This document shows, piece after piece, positions 54,447 to 63,286 of a stretch of 64,000 bases of DNA; within the stretch, counting starts at the first letter, position 1, and every line of letters starts with the position of its first letter. A program made the position numbers and the translations under genes. Below the pieces are notes generated by a model. That model was not told the origin of the DNA, ran no database searches, and saw only the letters and a program-made list of their open reading frames with translations. The stretch comes from an uncultured Sphingomonadales bacterium (lineage in GTDB: Bacteria; Pseudomonadota; Alphaproteobacteria; Sphingomonadales; Rhodothalassiaceae). Where the stretch lies: positions 248,001 to 312,000 of the forward strand of contig CANMND010000003.1 in assembly GCA_947499155.1 (NCBI GenBank). Reading direction: 5' to 3'.

Positions 54447-54980
54447 ATGAAGCCCATTATCCCTGCCACAGTCCCTGTCCTTGTCCTTGCGTTCAGCCTG
54501 GTGCTCTTGCCGATAAAGTCGTCTGCCCAGACTGAGACGGATAATTCAGATATCGAAAGACAGATCGCCGCCACCGAATTGGTCGCCGTCTCTCAGGTCG
54601 ATGCCATGACGGAGCAATTAAAGTTCCTTTTCACCAATGACATCCTGCCTTTGCTGATCCAGTCCAACCCTGGCAAGGAAGAAGCCCTGAGTAAAATTGT
54701 TACAGAAGAAGTCGGCGGTGCAGCCGCTGATATCGCGCCCCAGATGATTTCATTCATGAGCGAGATTTGGGCGCGCCATTTTACAGTGGAAGAAATTCGC
54801 GCGATGACGGAATTTTACCGCACTCCCGCTGGCAAGAAACTGCTAAAAATGCAGCCCGTTATCGCCCAGGAGAGCAATAAGGCCGGTGTCGAGCTGTCAA
54901 AGCAGGCGTCCTATTACGCAATGAGCCGTCTGAGAGAGCGTATGAACGCAGAAGACCTTGTTATTCCTGATCGCCTTTAA
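54447..54980 (+). CDS. DUF2059 family exported protein
   Basis: A 177-residue protein with a signal peptide ending near SSAQT, then a helical domain. IWARHFTVEEIRAMTEFYRT and PAGKKLLKMQPVIAQES match DUF2059. These periplasmic proteins have no known function. ATG 54447 is chosen because the residues encoded upstream do not continue the family. It converges on the ABC permease gene. Confidence 0.88.
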   Translation: MKPIIPATVPVLVLAFSLVLLPIKSSAQTETDNSDIERQIAATELVAVSQVDAMTEQLKFLFTNDILPLLIQSNPGKEEALSKIVTEEVGGAAADIAPQMISFMSEIWARHFTVEEIRAMTEFYRTPAGKKLLKMQPVIAQESNKAGVELSKQASYYAMSRLRERMNAEDLVIPDRL

Positions 54981-55008
54981 AGCCATTTGATACAATCGAA
55001 ACAACCAG

Positions 55009-55032
55009 GGACAGGGGGCTACCCCCCCGTCC
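55009..55032. terminator. Bidirectional hairpin overlapping a stop codon
   Basis: GGAC-A-GGGGG (55009-55018), loop CTA, CCCCC-CC-GTCC (55022-55032). The loop bases are the TAG stop codon of the minus-strand ABC permease gene. The stem lies 28 bases after the DUF2059 stop on the plus strand, so it could end transcription from both sides, although no strong T-run is present. Confidence 0.55.
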
Positions 55033-56608
55033 TTAAAAGGCGAATGAGCTGACCAATTTTCGGAGCCTTGCCGGTAAACAAAACAGCAATCCGAAACACT
55101 TTGCCCGATGCCCACAACAAACCCCCAATGGTCAGGATCTGAACCGCGATCGACCCTGCAATATCAGCAACCTGGGGATCAGACGTTGCCCGTGCCATCA
55201 TCATGAACGGCCCAAAAAAGGGCAACCAGGAGAGAATTCTGGCCCCACTTCCACTTGGATCGTCGGCAAAGGCCCAAACAACCAGCGGCACCACCAGCAT
55301 CAGCAGAGTGACCGGGGTTGAGAGATTCTGCACATCCTTTGCCGTTTCGCAAAAAGCGCCAAGCGTCAGGAAGATGCCGGCGAACAGGAAATAGCCCAGA
55401 ACGAAATAAACCAGCATGGCAGGCAGGATCGGGGTATTGACCAGCAATCCCAAGATAACACCCGAAAACTCCACAAACATGCTCCCCCCCGCCAGAAGCA
55501 TGATGGCCATGAATGTGACAACTGTGAAGCTGAACATGGTGAGAGCGACTAGAGAGGATCCCAAAAGCTTACCCACCATCAACTGATTGGGTGTGATCGA
55601 ATTGACCAGAACCTCGATAATGCGGTTGGCCTTTTCCTCCATGGTGTTCGACATCAGCATGTACATATTGATGTACAAAAAATAGATCAGCATGAAAGAC
55701 AAGATGCGAGGCAAGGCCCGTGCGATCATATCTGCAGGGGTCACTTCCCGTCCTTCTGGCGCAGAAATATCCAGCTCCAGCATCGGTGCGCGATAGCCCG
55801 CATGGTCAAGAATTTCCGGATTTCCTGCGGCTGCCACCAATGCATCCTTGCGAAAGGCGGCGTCTATGGCACTGGGAAGACGAGAGGACAAGCTGTCTGA
55901 TAGCGGGCCGTCGCTCCAGATCTGCACGCTGTCAGCCATCGAGCCATAACCCAGTGCCCCAAGGGAATCAGGCGCGGCAGGATTGGTTCCTCGCGGGATA
56001 ATAACAGCTGCGTGGAGCCTCTCTTCGGTCCCGCTGATTACAAGCTTTCGGTCCCCGTTGAGCCATGGCCGCAACAAAGACGCTGGATCATCTGCAAGCC
56101 CTGCCTTGTCCATATTGTGTGGCAGATCCACAAGCCTGATGGACTTGGACTCAATAGTGGGCGGCGGCGAGCCGGGCCGAAGAAATGGCATGGCGATGGC
56201 CATGGCCCAAGTCAGGCCGCCATTTTGCAAAAAAGCATCTGCATCCCTGTCTGTGAAGTCATTGTGGCGCTTCAGCAATAAGGACGGCAGCTTTTCCGCA
56301 TCCAGACTTTGGTCTATTTTATAGTCAGGCAACGCATAGGCACGCACATGGGCTGTGACAGAGGCCAGCGCCTTGCGGGCGTAGGCGCGCTCCAGCTCCT
56401 GTGCGACACGATCACCATAAGTGCCATTGTCAGTCATATCCACAATGACGACATTGCGCGTAACAGCGGTCGAACTGGCAAGCCAGCCAGGCACGAACAA
56501 TCCCAAAGCCAGCAATGCAGGTATTAAGGCCAGTGAAAATATAAAACTTTTGGTCCGCACGGTTTCCAGAAACTCATGGCGGGCAACAAGATAAATTGCC
56601 TTGTTCAT
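55019..56608 (-). CDS. ABC transporter permease (NatB-like)
   Basis: A 529-residue ABC-2 type permease. An N-terminal helix (FIFSLALIPALLALGLFVPG) is followed by a large extracytoplasmic domain (about 45-290) and five or six further helices, including FMLIYFLYINMYMLMSNTME and GKLLGSSLVALTMFSFTVVT. The layout resembles NatB sodium exporters, but substrate is not determined by this similarity. It is coupled to the ATPase gene upstream by a 4-base overlap. Confidence 0.87.
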   Translation of the reverse strand: MNKAIYLVARHEFLETVRTKSFIFSLALIPALLALGLFVPGWLASSTAVTRNVVIVDMTDNGTYGDRVAQELERAYARKALASVTAHVRAYALPDYKIDQSLDAEKLPSLLLKRHNDFTDRDADAFLQNGGLTWAMAIAMPFLRPGSPPPTIESKSIRLVDLPHNMDKAGLADDPASLLRPWLNGDRKLVISGTEERLHAAVIIPRGTNPAAPDSLGALGYGSMADSVQIWSDGPLSDSLSSRLPSAIDAAFRKDALVAAAGNPEILDHAGYRAPMLELDISAPEGREVTPADMIARALPRILSFMLIYFLYINMYMLMSNTMEEKANRIIEVLVNSITPNQLMVGKLLGSSLVALTMFSFTVVTFMAIMLLAGGSMFVEFSGVILGLLVNTPILPAMLVYFVLGYFLFAGIFLTLGAFCETAKDVQNLSTPVTLLMLVVPLVVWAFADDPSGSGARILSWLPFFGPFMMMARATSDPQVADIAGSIAVQILTIGGLLWASGKVFRIAVLFTGKAPKIGQLIRLLRTGG

Positions 56609-57558
56609 GACAACGCCTCTCTTTCAGCGCCGGTCTCTTGACGCGTATCCTGTCCCACCAGATGTACGAAAACTTCGTGCAGGCTTGGCTCGATCATGGC
56701 GAAATGGTCAATTCCGATGCCATTTTTTGCGCATAATTCAACAAGCCGCTCCACCGTCAAGGACTTGTCTGCCTCAAATCGCCATTCAATCATCGTGTCT
56801 TCGCGGTTCACCTCTGTCACATCCGAGATGACGGACAGCTGTTTTAAAGGCGTAATATCCTGAGCTGTTCGCAGGTGAATATGAGGCGTCAACAGGCGCT
56901 TTGCTTCTCGGACCGTGCCACTGAAAACATCACGGCCCCGCGCAATCAACCCGATACGGTCACATAAGCGTTCAGCATGCTGCATGACATGGGTGGAGAA
57001 AATAATGGTTTTCCCTTCCTCGCGCATGTCTGACAATAATTGTTCCAGAATCTGCTGATTGACGGGATCAAGCCCTGAAAACGGTTCATCCAGGACCAAT
57101 AGATCCGGATCATGAACGAAGGTACTTAAAACCTGCACCTTTTGCGCCATGCCTTTTGAGAGCTGTTTGACCTTTTTCTTTGCTGCATCGCCCAGACCAT
57201 AACGATCTAGCAGAATACGGGCGCGGTTGATTGCGGCCTTGCCATCCATTCCTTTCAGCCGACCCAGATAGGCAATCACACGTTCTGCTGACATGTTCTT
57301 GTAAAGTCCACGTTCTTCAGGCAAATATCCAATACGACGGGCCACATCAAAGGCCCGGCTATGGCCCATGATTTCACGTTGACCGCTGTCCTGATCAATA
57401 ATGCCTAAAAGAATACGGATGCTTGTGGTCTTGCCTGCACCATTGGGTCCCAGAAACCCATAAACCTGTCCAGCCTCCACCTGCATTGAAAGATCGTCCA
57501 CAGCTACATGATTTCCGTATTGCTTGTGGATATTGGACAGTGAAACCACAGCCCCCAT
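56605..57558 (-). CDS. ABC transporter ATP-binding protein (NatA-like)
   Basis: A 317-residue ATPase partner of the downstream permease. Walker A is GPNGAGKTTS, the signature motif is reduced to KQLSKGMAQKVQ, and Walker B is LLVLDEPFSGLDP, followed by the switch His in STHVMQHAE. A C-terminal extension of about 90 residues is typical for export-type NatA-like ATPases. ATGA overlap with the permease indicates one two-gene operon. Confidence 0.92.
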   Translation of the reverse strand: MGAVVSLSNIHKQYGNHVAVDDLSMQVEAGQVYGFLGPNGAGKTTSIRILLGIIDQDSGQREIMGHSRAFDVARRIGYLPEERGLYKNMSAERVIAYLGRLKGMDGKAAINRARILLDRYGLGDAAKKKVKQLSKGMAQKVQVLSTFVHDPDLLVLDEPFSGLDPVNQQILEQLLSDMREEGKTIIFSTHVMQHAERLCDRIGLIARGRDVFSGTVREAKRLLTPHIHLRTAQDITPLKQLSVISDVTEVNREDTMIEWRFEADKSLTVERLVELCAKNGIGIDHFAMIEPSLHEVFVHLVGQDTRQETGAEREALS

Positions 57559-57664
57559 AGTGTTTCCTTTTCTGGATTGGTATCAGGCATCATGCTATTT
57601 CAAATCAATGCGGCAAGACAAGGATGACAATGGTCTTTAACGCCTTTTTCGGTGATGGTTTCTA

Positions 57665-58330
57665 ATGCAGGTTTTATATCATAACTGGCTGGATGCAGGA
57701 TCACGTCTGGTACGGCTCGTGCTTGAAGAAAAAGCATTACCCGTCCGGCTCAGGCTGGAAAAGCCCTGGGAGAGACGGATGGATTTCTTGCGCCTGAACC
57801 CTGCGGGCACGGTCCCGGTCCTTGTCAATGACTCCACTATTCTGGCCAATGCCATCGCTATTGCGGAATATCTGGACGAAACAGTCTCAGAGCCGGGACT
57901 TATTGGTGAGCAGCCTTCAGAACGAGCGGAAGTGCGCCGTCTGGTAGGCTGGTTCATGGACAAGTGTGAACGCGAAGTCACAAGCCTTTTGATCACTGAA
58001 AAGCTGATGAAGCGCTTTTTACGGATGGGAGAACCGGACAGCAGTGCCATCCGGTCAGCCCACCACAATCTCAAAATCCATCTTGATTATGTGAACTTTT
58101 TGTCGGAACGACGTAATTATCTCGCTGGCAGTCATTTCAGCCTTGCTGACGCCGCCGCCGCTGCCCATTTCTCTATTGCCGACTATTTTGGCGATATCCT
58201 GTGGGATCGGCACCCGGCAGCAAAGGAATGGTACATGCGGGTGAAATCACGGCGTTCCATGCGTTTGCTTCTGGCTGATCGCATTCCGGGACTGATGCCG
58301 CCAAAGTATTATGAAAAGCCGGATTTTTAA
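57665..58330 (+). CDS. Glutathione S-transferase family protein
   Basis: A 221-residue GST. The N-terminal thioredoxin-like domain has LYHNWLDAGSRLVRLVLEEK with a possible catalytic Ser13, and NPAGTVPVLV with the cis-proline at the glutathione site; the helical C-terminal domain includes FSLADAAAAAHFSIADYFG. The substrate is unknown. It is 5 bases before queG and probably co-transcribed; this gene pair is common in alphaproteobacteria. Confidence 0.9.
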   Translation: MQVLYHNWLDAGSRLVRLVLEEKALPVRLRLEKPWERRMDFLRLNPAGTVPVLVNDSTILANAIAIAEYLDETVSEPGLIGEQPSERAEVRRLVGWFMDKCEREVTSLLITEKLMKRFLRMGEPDSSAIRSAHHNLKIHLDYVNFLSERRNYLAGSHFSLADAAAAAHFSIADYFGDILWDRHPAAKEWYMRVKSRRSMRLLLADRIPGLMPPKYYEKPDF

Positions 58331-58335
58331 ACGCC

Positions 58336-59454
58336 ATGACCAGGACGATCAGTCATGAAATCCGCGAAATGGCCCGGGCCATTGGTTTCGATACGGTGGG
58401 GATAGCCGATCCTGACCAGGTGGCAGATGCAGGCCTGCGGCTTGACCGCTTTCTGGAACTGGGCCGTCATGGCGACATGGCCTGGATGCAGGAAAAAGCC
58501 GACAGGCGCCGTCACCCCAAGGCATTATGGCCAGAGGTGCGTTCGGTCATCATGCTGGGGATGAATTATGGCCCCGGCTTTAACCCCATGGTACAACAGG
58601 ATTGGCGAGACAAAGGGATCATTTCCGTCTATGCCCGCAACCGCGACTATCATGATCTGGTAAAGTCAAAGCTGAAGGCCATGGCCCGCCATCTAGCCCA
58701 AAATCATGAGGCAGGTGTGAAGGTCTTTGTCGATACCGCCCCGGTCATGGAAAAACCACTGGCAATGGCGGCCGGGATCGGCTGGGCGGGCAAACACACC
58801 AATATCGTCTCACGGGATCATGGAAGCTGGCTGTTTCTGGGGGCGATTTTCACCACCCTGGACCTGGAGCCAGACACACCCCATGAAGACCATTGTGGCG
58901 CTTGTCGCCGCTGTCTTGATATTTGCCCCACCCATGCTTTTCCTGCACCCTATCAGCTTGATGCCCGGCGCTGCATTTCTTATCTGACCATTGAATATAA
59001 AGGCCATATAGATCCTGACCTGCGGCACGGCATGGGCAACCATATTTATGGCTGCGACGATTGCCTGTCTGTTTGTCCATGGAACAAGTTCGCCCAAAAG
59101 GCCCATGAAGTTGGCCTGTTCCCTAGACCGGAAAACACAGCTCCCGATCTCGCAGATCTGGCAGAGCTGGATGATGCGGGCTTTCGTCAGGTCTTTGCCG
59201 GCTCACCGATCAAACGCACCGGGCGGGACCGGTTTGTCCGAAATGTCATGATCGCCATCGGCAACAGTAATGATGTCGCCCTTGTACCAACCGTCCTGGC
59301 CCGCCTTGATGACAGTTCAGCCCTTGTGCGGGCCATGGCGGTCTGGGCTTTGTGGCGGCTGGAGACAACAGAGGCTTTTGAGCGTGAACGGGACGCACGC
59401 CTTGACCATGAAGCAGATGAGGCCGTTCGGAATGAATGGCTCCATCCCGCCTAA
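58336..59454 (+). CDS. queG: Epoxyqueuosine reductase
   Basis: Last step of queuosine tRNA modification: reduces epoxyqueuosine in tRNA using cobalamin and iron-sulfur clusters. The 372-residue protein carries both 4Fe-4S motifs, CGACRRCLDICPTHAF and CDDCLSVCPW, and the conserved VDTAPVMEKPLA. C-terminal HEAT-like residues follow (RLDDSSALVRAMAVWALWRL). Its stop overlaps the stop of the convergent dehydrogenase gene. Confidence 0.96.
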   Translation: MTRTISHEIREMARAIGFDTVGIADPDQVADAGLRLDRFLELGRHGDMAWMQEKADRRRHPKALWPEVRSVIMLGMNYGPGFNPMVQQDWRDKGIISVYARNRDYHDLVKSKLKAMARHLAQNHEAGVKVFVDTAPVMEKPLAMAAGIGWAGKHTNIVSRDHGSWLFLGAIFTTLDLEPDTPHEDHCGACRRCLDICPTHAFPAPYQLDARRCISYLTIEYKGHIDPDLRHGMGNHIYGCDDCLSVCPWNKFAQKAHEVGLFPRPENTAPDLADLAELDDAGFRQVFAGSPIKRTGRDRFVRNVMIAIGNSNDVALVPTVLARLDDSSALVRAMAVWALWRLETTEAFERERDARLDHEADEAVRNEWLHPA

Positions 59455-60449
59455 AGCCATTCGTCCAGAATCCGGTCAGGTGGCGCATGGCCATCAATGA
59501 AGGTTTTGATATTGATCAGAACCTTCTCTCCCATATCAATCCTGCCTTCTTCCGTTGCCGATCCCATATGGGGCAGGGCCACCACATTGGGAAGCGCCAG
59601 CAGGCGTGGGCTGACGATCGGCTCATGCTCATAGACGTCAAGACCGGCACCGGCCAGTTCTCCCGCCTCCAGCATATGCAGCATGGCTGCCTCGTCGATC
59701 ACTTCGCCTCGGGCTGTATTGATAACATAGGCATGCCTTGACAGATGACTAAGCCTGCGGGCCGATAACAGATGATAGGTGGCAGGTGTGTGTGGGCAAT
59801 GCACCGTCACCATATCCATACGCGCCAGCATCTGATCAAGACTCTCCCAATAATGCGCCCCAAGCTCCTGCTCTACTCGCGCCGGCAGTTGCCTGCGATT
59901 ATGATAGTGGATCTCCATCCCGAACGCCCGCGCCCTTTTGGCCACCGCCTGTCCGATCCGCCCCATGCCCAGAATACCAAGCTTCATGCCCCTGATTCGG
60001 TGACCAAGAAGCCCCGTCGGTGACCATCCTGTCCATTCGCCCTTTTCTATAAGACGTACACCATTCAGAAGGCGGCGCGGCAGGGCAAGGATCAGGGCCA
60101 TGGTCATGTCCGCTGTATCTTCCGTCAGGACACCAGGAGTATTGGTGACCGTCACCCCCTGCTTTCGCGCGGTGGACAGATCGATATGATCGACACCATT
60201 ACCGAAATTGGCGATCAGTTTCAGGCGTGGACCTGCCATGGACAAGACATTGGCACTGATCCTGTCTGTAACAGTCGGAACCAGCACATCGGCTTTTCTC
60301 ACAGCCTCAATCAGTTCAGCTTCGGTCAGGGGAGTGTCTGTCTGATTAAATGTGGCATCAAACAGTTCTCCCAGCCGTACCTCTGTCGGTTCAGGCAGAC
60401 GTCGCGTAACAATGACACAGGGCTTTTCATTGTTTGTTGTTTTGCGCAT
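59451..60449 (-). CDS. D-2-hydroxyacid dehydrogenase (glyoxylate/hydroxypyruvate reductase type)
   Basis: A 332-residue NAD(P)-dependent dehydrogenase. The Rossmann motif is LGILGMGRIGQAVAKRARAF, the substrate Arg is in NTARGEVIDE, and the catalytic His in ALPHMGSAT. This order fits the glyoxylate reductase (GyaR/GhrB) branch, though phosphoglycerate-like or formate-like relatives are possible. It is a single gene, convergent with queG. Confidence 0.9.
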   Translation of the reverse strand: MRKTTNNEKPCVIVTRRLPEPTEVRLGELFDATFNQTDTPLTEAELIEAVRKADVLVPTVTDRISANVLSMAGPRLKLIANFGNGVDHIDLSTARKQGVTVTNTPGVLTEDTADMTMALILALPRRLLNGVRLIEKGEWTGWSPTGLLGHRIRGMKLGILGMGRIGQAVAKRARAFGMEIHYHNRRQLPARVEQELGAHYWESLDQMLARMDMVTVHCPHTPATYHLLSARRLSHLSRHAYVINTARGEVIDEAAMLHMLEAGELAGAGLDVYEHEPIVSPRLLALPNVVALPHMGSATEEGRIDMGEKVLINIKTFIDGHAPPDRILDEWL

Positions 60450-60665
60450 ACACTTTCGTCCTTGTCCCGGCTTTTCTCATGTGCAGTCTTTGCGTGGCCA
60501 AATTCCACCGCCAATTTCGATTTGATCGGCTGCAAATCTCCCTGACAGCCACATGCCACTCTTTCAAAGATGAGGCAATCATGCCAGCAATCCATAGCGA
60601 ATAAAGCCTCGAAAACCATCGACAAAACCGCTAGCCTGCTCGCAACCATCCATGAGGCCAGATAA

Positions 60666-61187
60666 ATGAGATACCTGACGATCATAGCGTTCATAATGCT
60701 GTCAACCATTGGTCTTTATGTCCCAACAGCCGGAAGCCAGATGGTGGATCGAGTCGATCATACCCCCGGCCCGTCCGGGCTTCCCTTGCCACGGTTCGTC
60801 TCCCTTGCGTCCAGTGAAGCCCATATGCGGACAGGACCAGGACAGCAATATCCGATATTGTGGACCTATATAAGACAAGGGTTGCCGCTTGAGATAACAG
60901 CTGAATATGGCAATTGGCGCCGGGTTCGCGATCATGACGGCACCCAGGGCTGGATGCACGGCGCCCTTTTATCAGGTGTCAGAACGGCGATAATAACAGG
61001 GTCAACCCGCACATTGTACAGCAAGCCTCAGCCCGATTCACGGGTCGTTGCACAGGCTGAGGTCGGCGTCCAAATCAGGTTGCTGCGCTGCAATCCCGGC
61101 TGGTGTCGGACCGAAATCGCCGGTCAGAAAGCCTGGGTTTCCCGGTCTGCCATCTGGGGTACATACCGTGGTGAAAAGATGGATTGA
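60666..61187 (+). CDS. Exported SH3-domain protein
   Basis: A 173-residue protein with a signal peptide (YLTIIAFIMLSTIGLYVPTA) and two bacterial SH3-like domains: residues about 40-100 with SSEAHMRTGPGQQYPILWTY and DGTQGWMHGALLSG, and about 105-165 with PGWCRTEIAGQKAWVSRSAI. Such domains usually bind cell-wall peptides. It diverges from the D-2-hydroxyacid dehydrogenase gene. Role unknown. Confidence 0.87.
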   Translation: MRYLTIIAFIMLSTIGLYVPTAGSQMVDRVDHTPGPSGLPLPRFVSLASSEAHMRTGPGQQYPILWTYIRQGLPLEITAEYGNWRRVRDHDGTQGWMHGALLSGVRTAIITGSTRTLYSKPQPDSRVVAQAEVGVQIRLLRCNPGWCRTEIAGQKAWVSRSAIWGTYRGEKMD

Positions 61188-61223
61188 ATTCAAAATTCAA
61201 TGGTCGAACCCATAGGAAATCAG

Positions 61224-61667
61224 TCAATCTTCAATAATGATCATGACATGAACAGCTTTCACTTCCGCACCGTTGGGTGGCGTAGGCAGACACGATACAA
61301 CCAGATCATCTCCAGGGATGTCGTAAAGTACGCCCGTATCCTGGTTATAAAAATGGTGGTGAGAGTCCGTATTCGTGTCAAAATATGTGCGCTCTGAATC
61401 GACAACCAATTCTGTCAAAAGCCCTGCATCTGTAAACTGGTGCAAAGTATTATAGACGGTTGCCAATGACACCTTAACGCCGTCCATCATGGCCTCTTCA
61501 TGTAATTGTTCTGCCGTGACATGGCGAGGTTCATCACCATGAAACAATAACTTGGCTAAGGAAAGTCTTTGGCGAGTTGGCCTTAATCCAGCATTTCGGA
61601 GGATATTAAGACTTGCAGCATAAGGACGTATAGCCTCTGTCTGCGTCAGTCCTTCGGAGCTTATCAT
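61224..61667 (-). CDS. irr: Irr/Fur-family transcriptional regulator
   Basis: A 147-residue Fur superfamily regulator. The winged helix contains LRPTRQRLSLAKLLFHGDEP and VSLATVYNTLHQFTDAGLL; TNTDSHHHFYNQDTG provides the HHH region that in Irr replaces the Fur metal site. The N-terminal heme motif seen in the Bradyrhizobium protein is absent, as in most alphaproteobacterial Irr proteins. It lies 97 bases after the flavin oxidoreductase gene, in the same direction. It probably controls iron and heme genes elsewhere. Confidence 0.87.
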   Translation of the reverse strand: MISSEGLTQTEAIRPYAASLNILRNAGLRPTRQRLSLAKLLFHGDEPRHVTAEQLHEEAMMDGVKVSLATVYNTLHQFTDAGLLTELVVDSERTYFDTNTDSHHHFYNQDTGVLYDIPGDDLVVSCLPTPPNGAEVKAVHVMIIIED

Positions 61668-61764
61668 CGAGTATCTCCCGTCCCTGACTAAAAGTATTCC
61701 GAATAATGATCTTGCAACACTCTTTTTACAAGCAAAAAGCGGATAATTTATCTGACGGATGATA

Positions 61765-63159
61765 TTAATCGCCGCTCATAATTCTATCCACAAGTTGCTT
61801 TACCGTTGGGATAAAGCCGTTTGAATAAAATGGGTCATCTTTGAAACGAAAAGCATTGTGACCAGCAAATACCAGATTCTGGTCAAGCGATGCACCATGG
61901 GCCACATCTTGCAGTGTCTTTTGGATACAAAAGCTTCTGGGGTCAGTCTTGCGTCCAGTTGAATTCTTTTCATTGTCGGCCCAGTTTGAGAACTGGCAAT
62001 GGGAAAGACACCCCATACAGTCCGCCTGGTCACGCCTGATCAGGTCCCGACGCTCAGCTGTGACAAAAATAAGAGTACTGTCAGGCGTTTTCATCGCTTC
62101 TGTGTAACCCAGTGCCATCCAGCTTCGTGCCCGTTCAAGATCCTTGGGGGTGACATAAAATTTTCGCCGTGATCCATCGGTTAGCAATACAGTGTGGTCG
62201 CCTACAGGCTGGGGTGAAAACGGAATCTGGCGTGCGCTGCGCTCCACCATTTCCATGATAAAATCATTCTTGACAGCAGAGGAATAAAATCCGGTCGGTG
62301 AGAACTGGTGCAACAGGACGTCACCATCCTGCAATGTCAAAAGCATCTGCTTCCATTCTTCAGGAATTGGGCTTTCCTTGGTGACAAGCGGTCTCGTTCC
62401 AAACTGAAAGGCAATGGGACCAAGTTCGGGGTTGTCAAACCAGTCGCTCCATTCACGCAGATGCCAGACACCGCCAGCCATGACGATGGGCACTTCAGGA
62501 CAGCCTGCCTCGCGCATGGTCTTACGCAATTGGACAACCCGTGGATAGGGGTCTTCCGGCACCAATGGATCTTCTGTATTGCTCAGACCATTATGGCCAC
62601 CTGCACGCCACGGATCCTCATAAACGACAGCGCCCAGATATGCGGCAAATTTGAAATACGCCCGCTTCCAAAGAGCACGAAAAGCACGGCCCGACGATAC
62701 GATTGGATAATAATGAACGCCATAATTGGCGCAGACTTCCGCCAGCTTATAAGGCATGCCTGCACCGCAGGTGACACCATGTACAAGGTCGCGTGTCTTA
62801 TCCAGAACACCTTTCAGAACCCTTTGGGCGCCGCCCATTTCCCATAATATATTGATATTGATGGCGCCAGCACCCTGCGAGACATCAAAGGCACGGCGCA
62901 CCTGTTCGACGCCACCTTCAATGGCGTAGCGCACCAGTTCTTCATGGCGTTCGCGTCTTGTGCGTCCATGATAGATCTGGGGAATGATATTGCCATATGC
63001 ATCATATGAGTCCGCATTGACCGCAGACACGGTGCCAATACCACCTGCTCGCGCCCAAGGACCGGATGACGCGCCACTGGTCACAGAAATGCCTTTGCCA
63101 CCCTCGACCAGGGGAAGCAGTTCTTTTCCGCCCAGATTAATCGCGTTCAATGCCTTCAT
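61765..63159 (-). CDS. NAD(P)H-dependent flavin oxidoreductase (nitronate monooxygenase family)
   Basis: A 464-residue FMN-dependent TIM-barrel enzyme of the nitronate monooxygenase/enoyl reductase II family. GAGAININILWEMGGAQRVL, VTCGAGMPYKL, PIVMAGGVWHLREW and IAFQFGTRPLVTKESP mark the barrel. The C-terminal part (from about 380) has RDLIRRDQADCMGCLSHCQF with three Cys, absent from short family members. Substrate is not known. It precedes irr in the same direction and follows pnp after a hairpin. Confidence 0.85.
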   Translation of the reverse strand: MKALNAINLGGKELLPLVEGGKGISVTSGASSGPWARAGGIGTVSAVNADSYDAYGNIIPQIYHGRTRRERHEELVRYAIEGGVEQVRRAFDVSQGAGAININILWEMGGAQRVLKGVLDKTRDLVHGVTCGAGMPYKLAEVCANYGVHYYPIVSSGRAFRALWKRAYFKFAAYLGAVVYEDPWRAGGHNGLSNTEDPLVPEDPYPRVVQLRKTMREAGCPEVPIVMAGGVWHLREWSDWFDNPELGPIAFQFGTRPLVTKESPIPEEWKQMLLTLQDGDVLLHQFSPTGFYSSAVKNDFIMEMVERSARQIPFSPQPVGDHTVLLTDGSRRKFYVTPKDLERARSWMALGYTEAMKTPDSTLIFVTAERRDLIRRDQADCMGCLSHCQFSNWADNEKNSTGRKTDPRSFCIQKTLQDVAHGASLDQNLVFAGHNAFRFKDDPFYSNGFIPTVKQLVDRIMSGD

Positions 63160-63218
63160 CAGTCATCTCCTGACCACCGGAACTCATAATCCGACAACAC
63201 CAGACTTTAATACAAAAC

Positions 63219-63255
63219 GCAAACGCCGAGTTGGCAGATTGTCCCCCGGCGTTTG
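63219..63255 (-). terminator. Terminator after pnp
   Basis: CAAACGCCG (63220-63228) and CGGCGTTTG (63247-63255) form a 9-bp stem with an 18-base loop, 32 bases downstream of the pnp stop on the minus strand. After the stem the minus strand reads CGTTTTGTATT. It fits the end of the pnp transcript. Confidence 0.55.
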
Positions 63256-63286
63256 TATTCTTTTTTGAATTTAGCTCACAGCAGGA

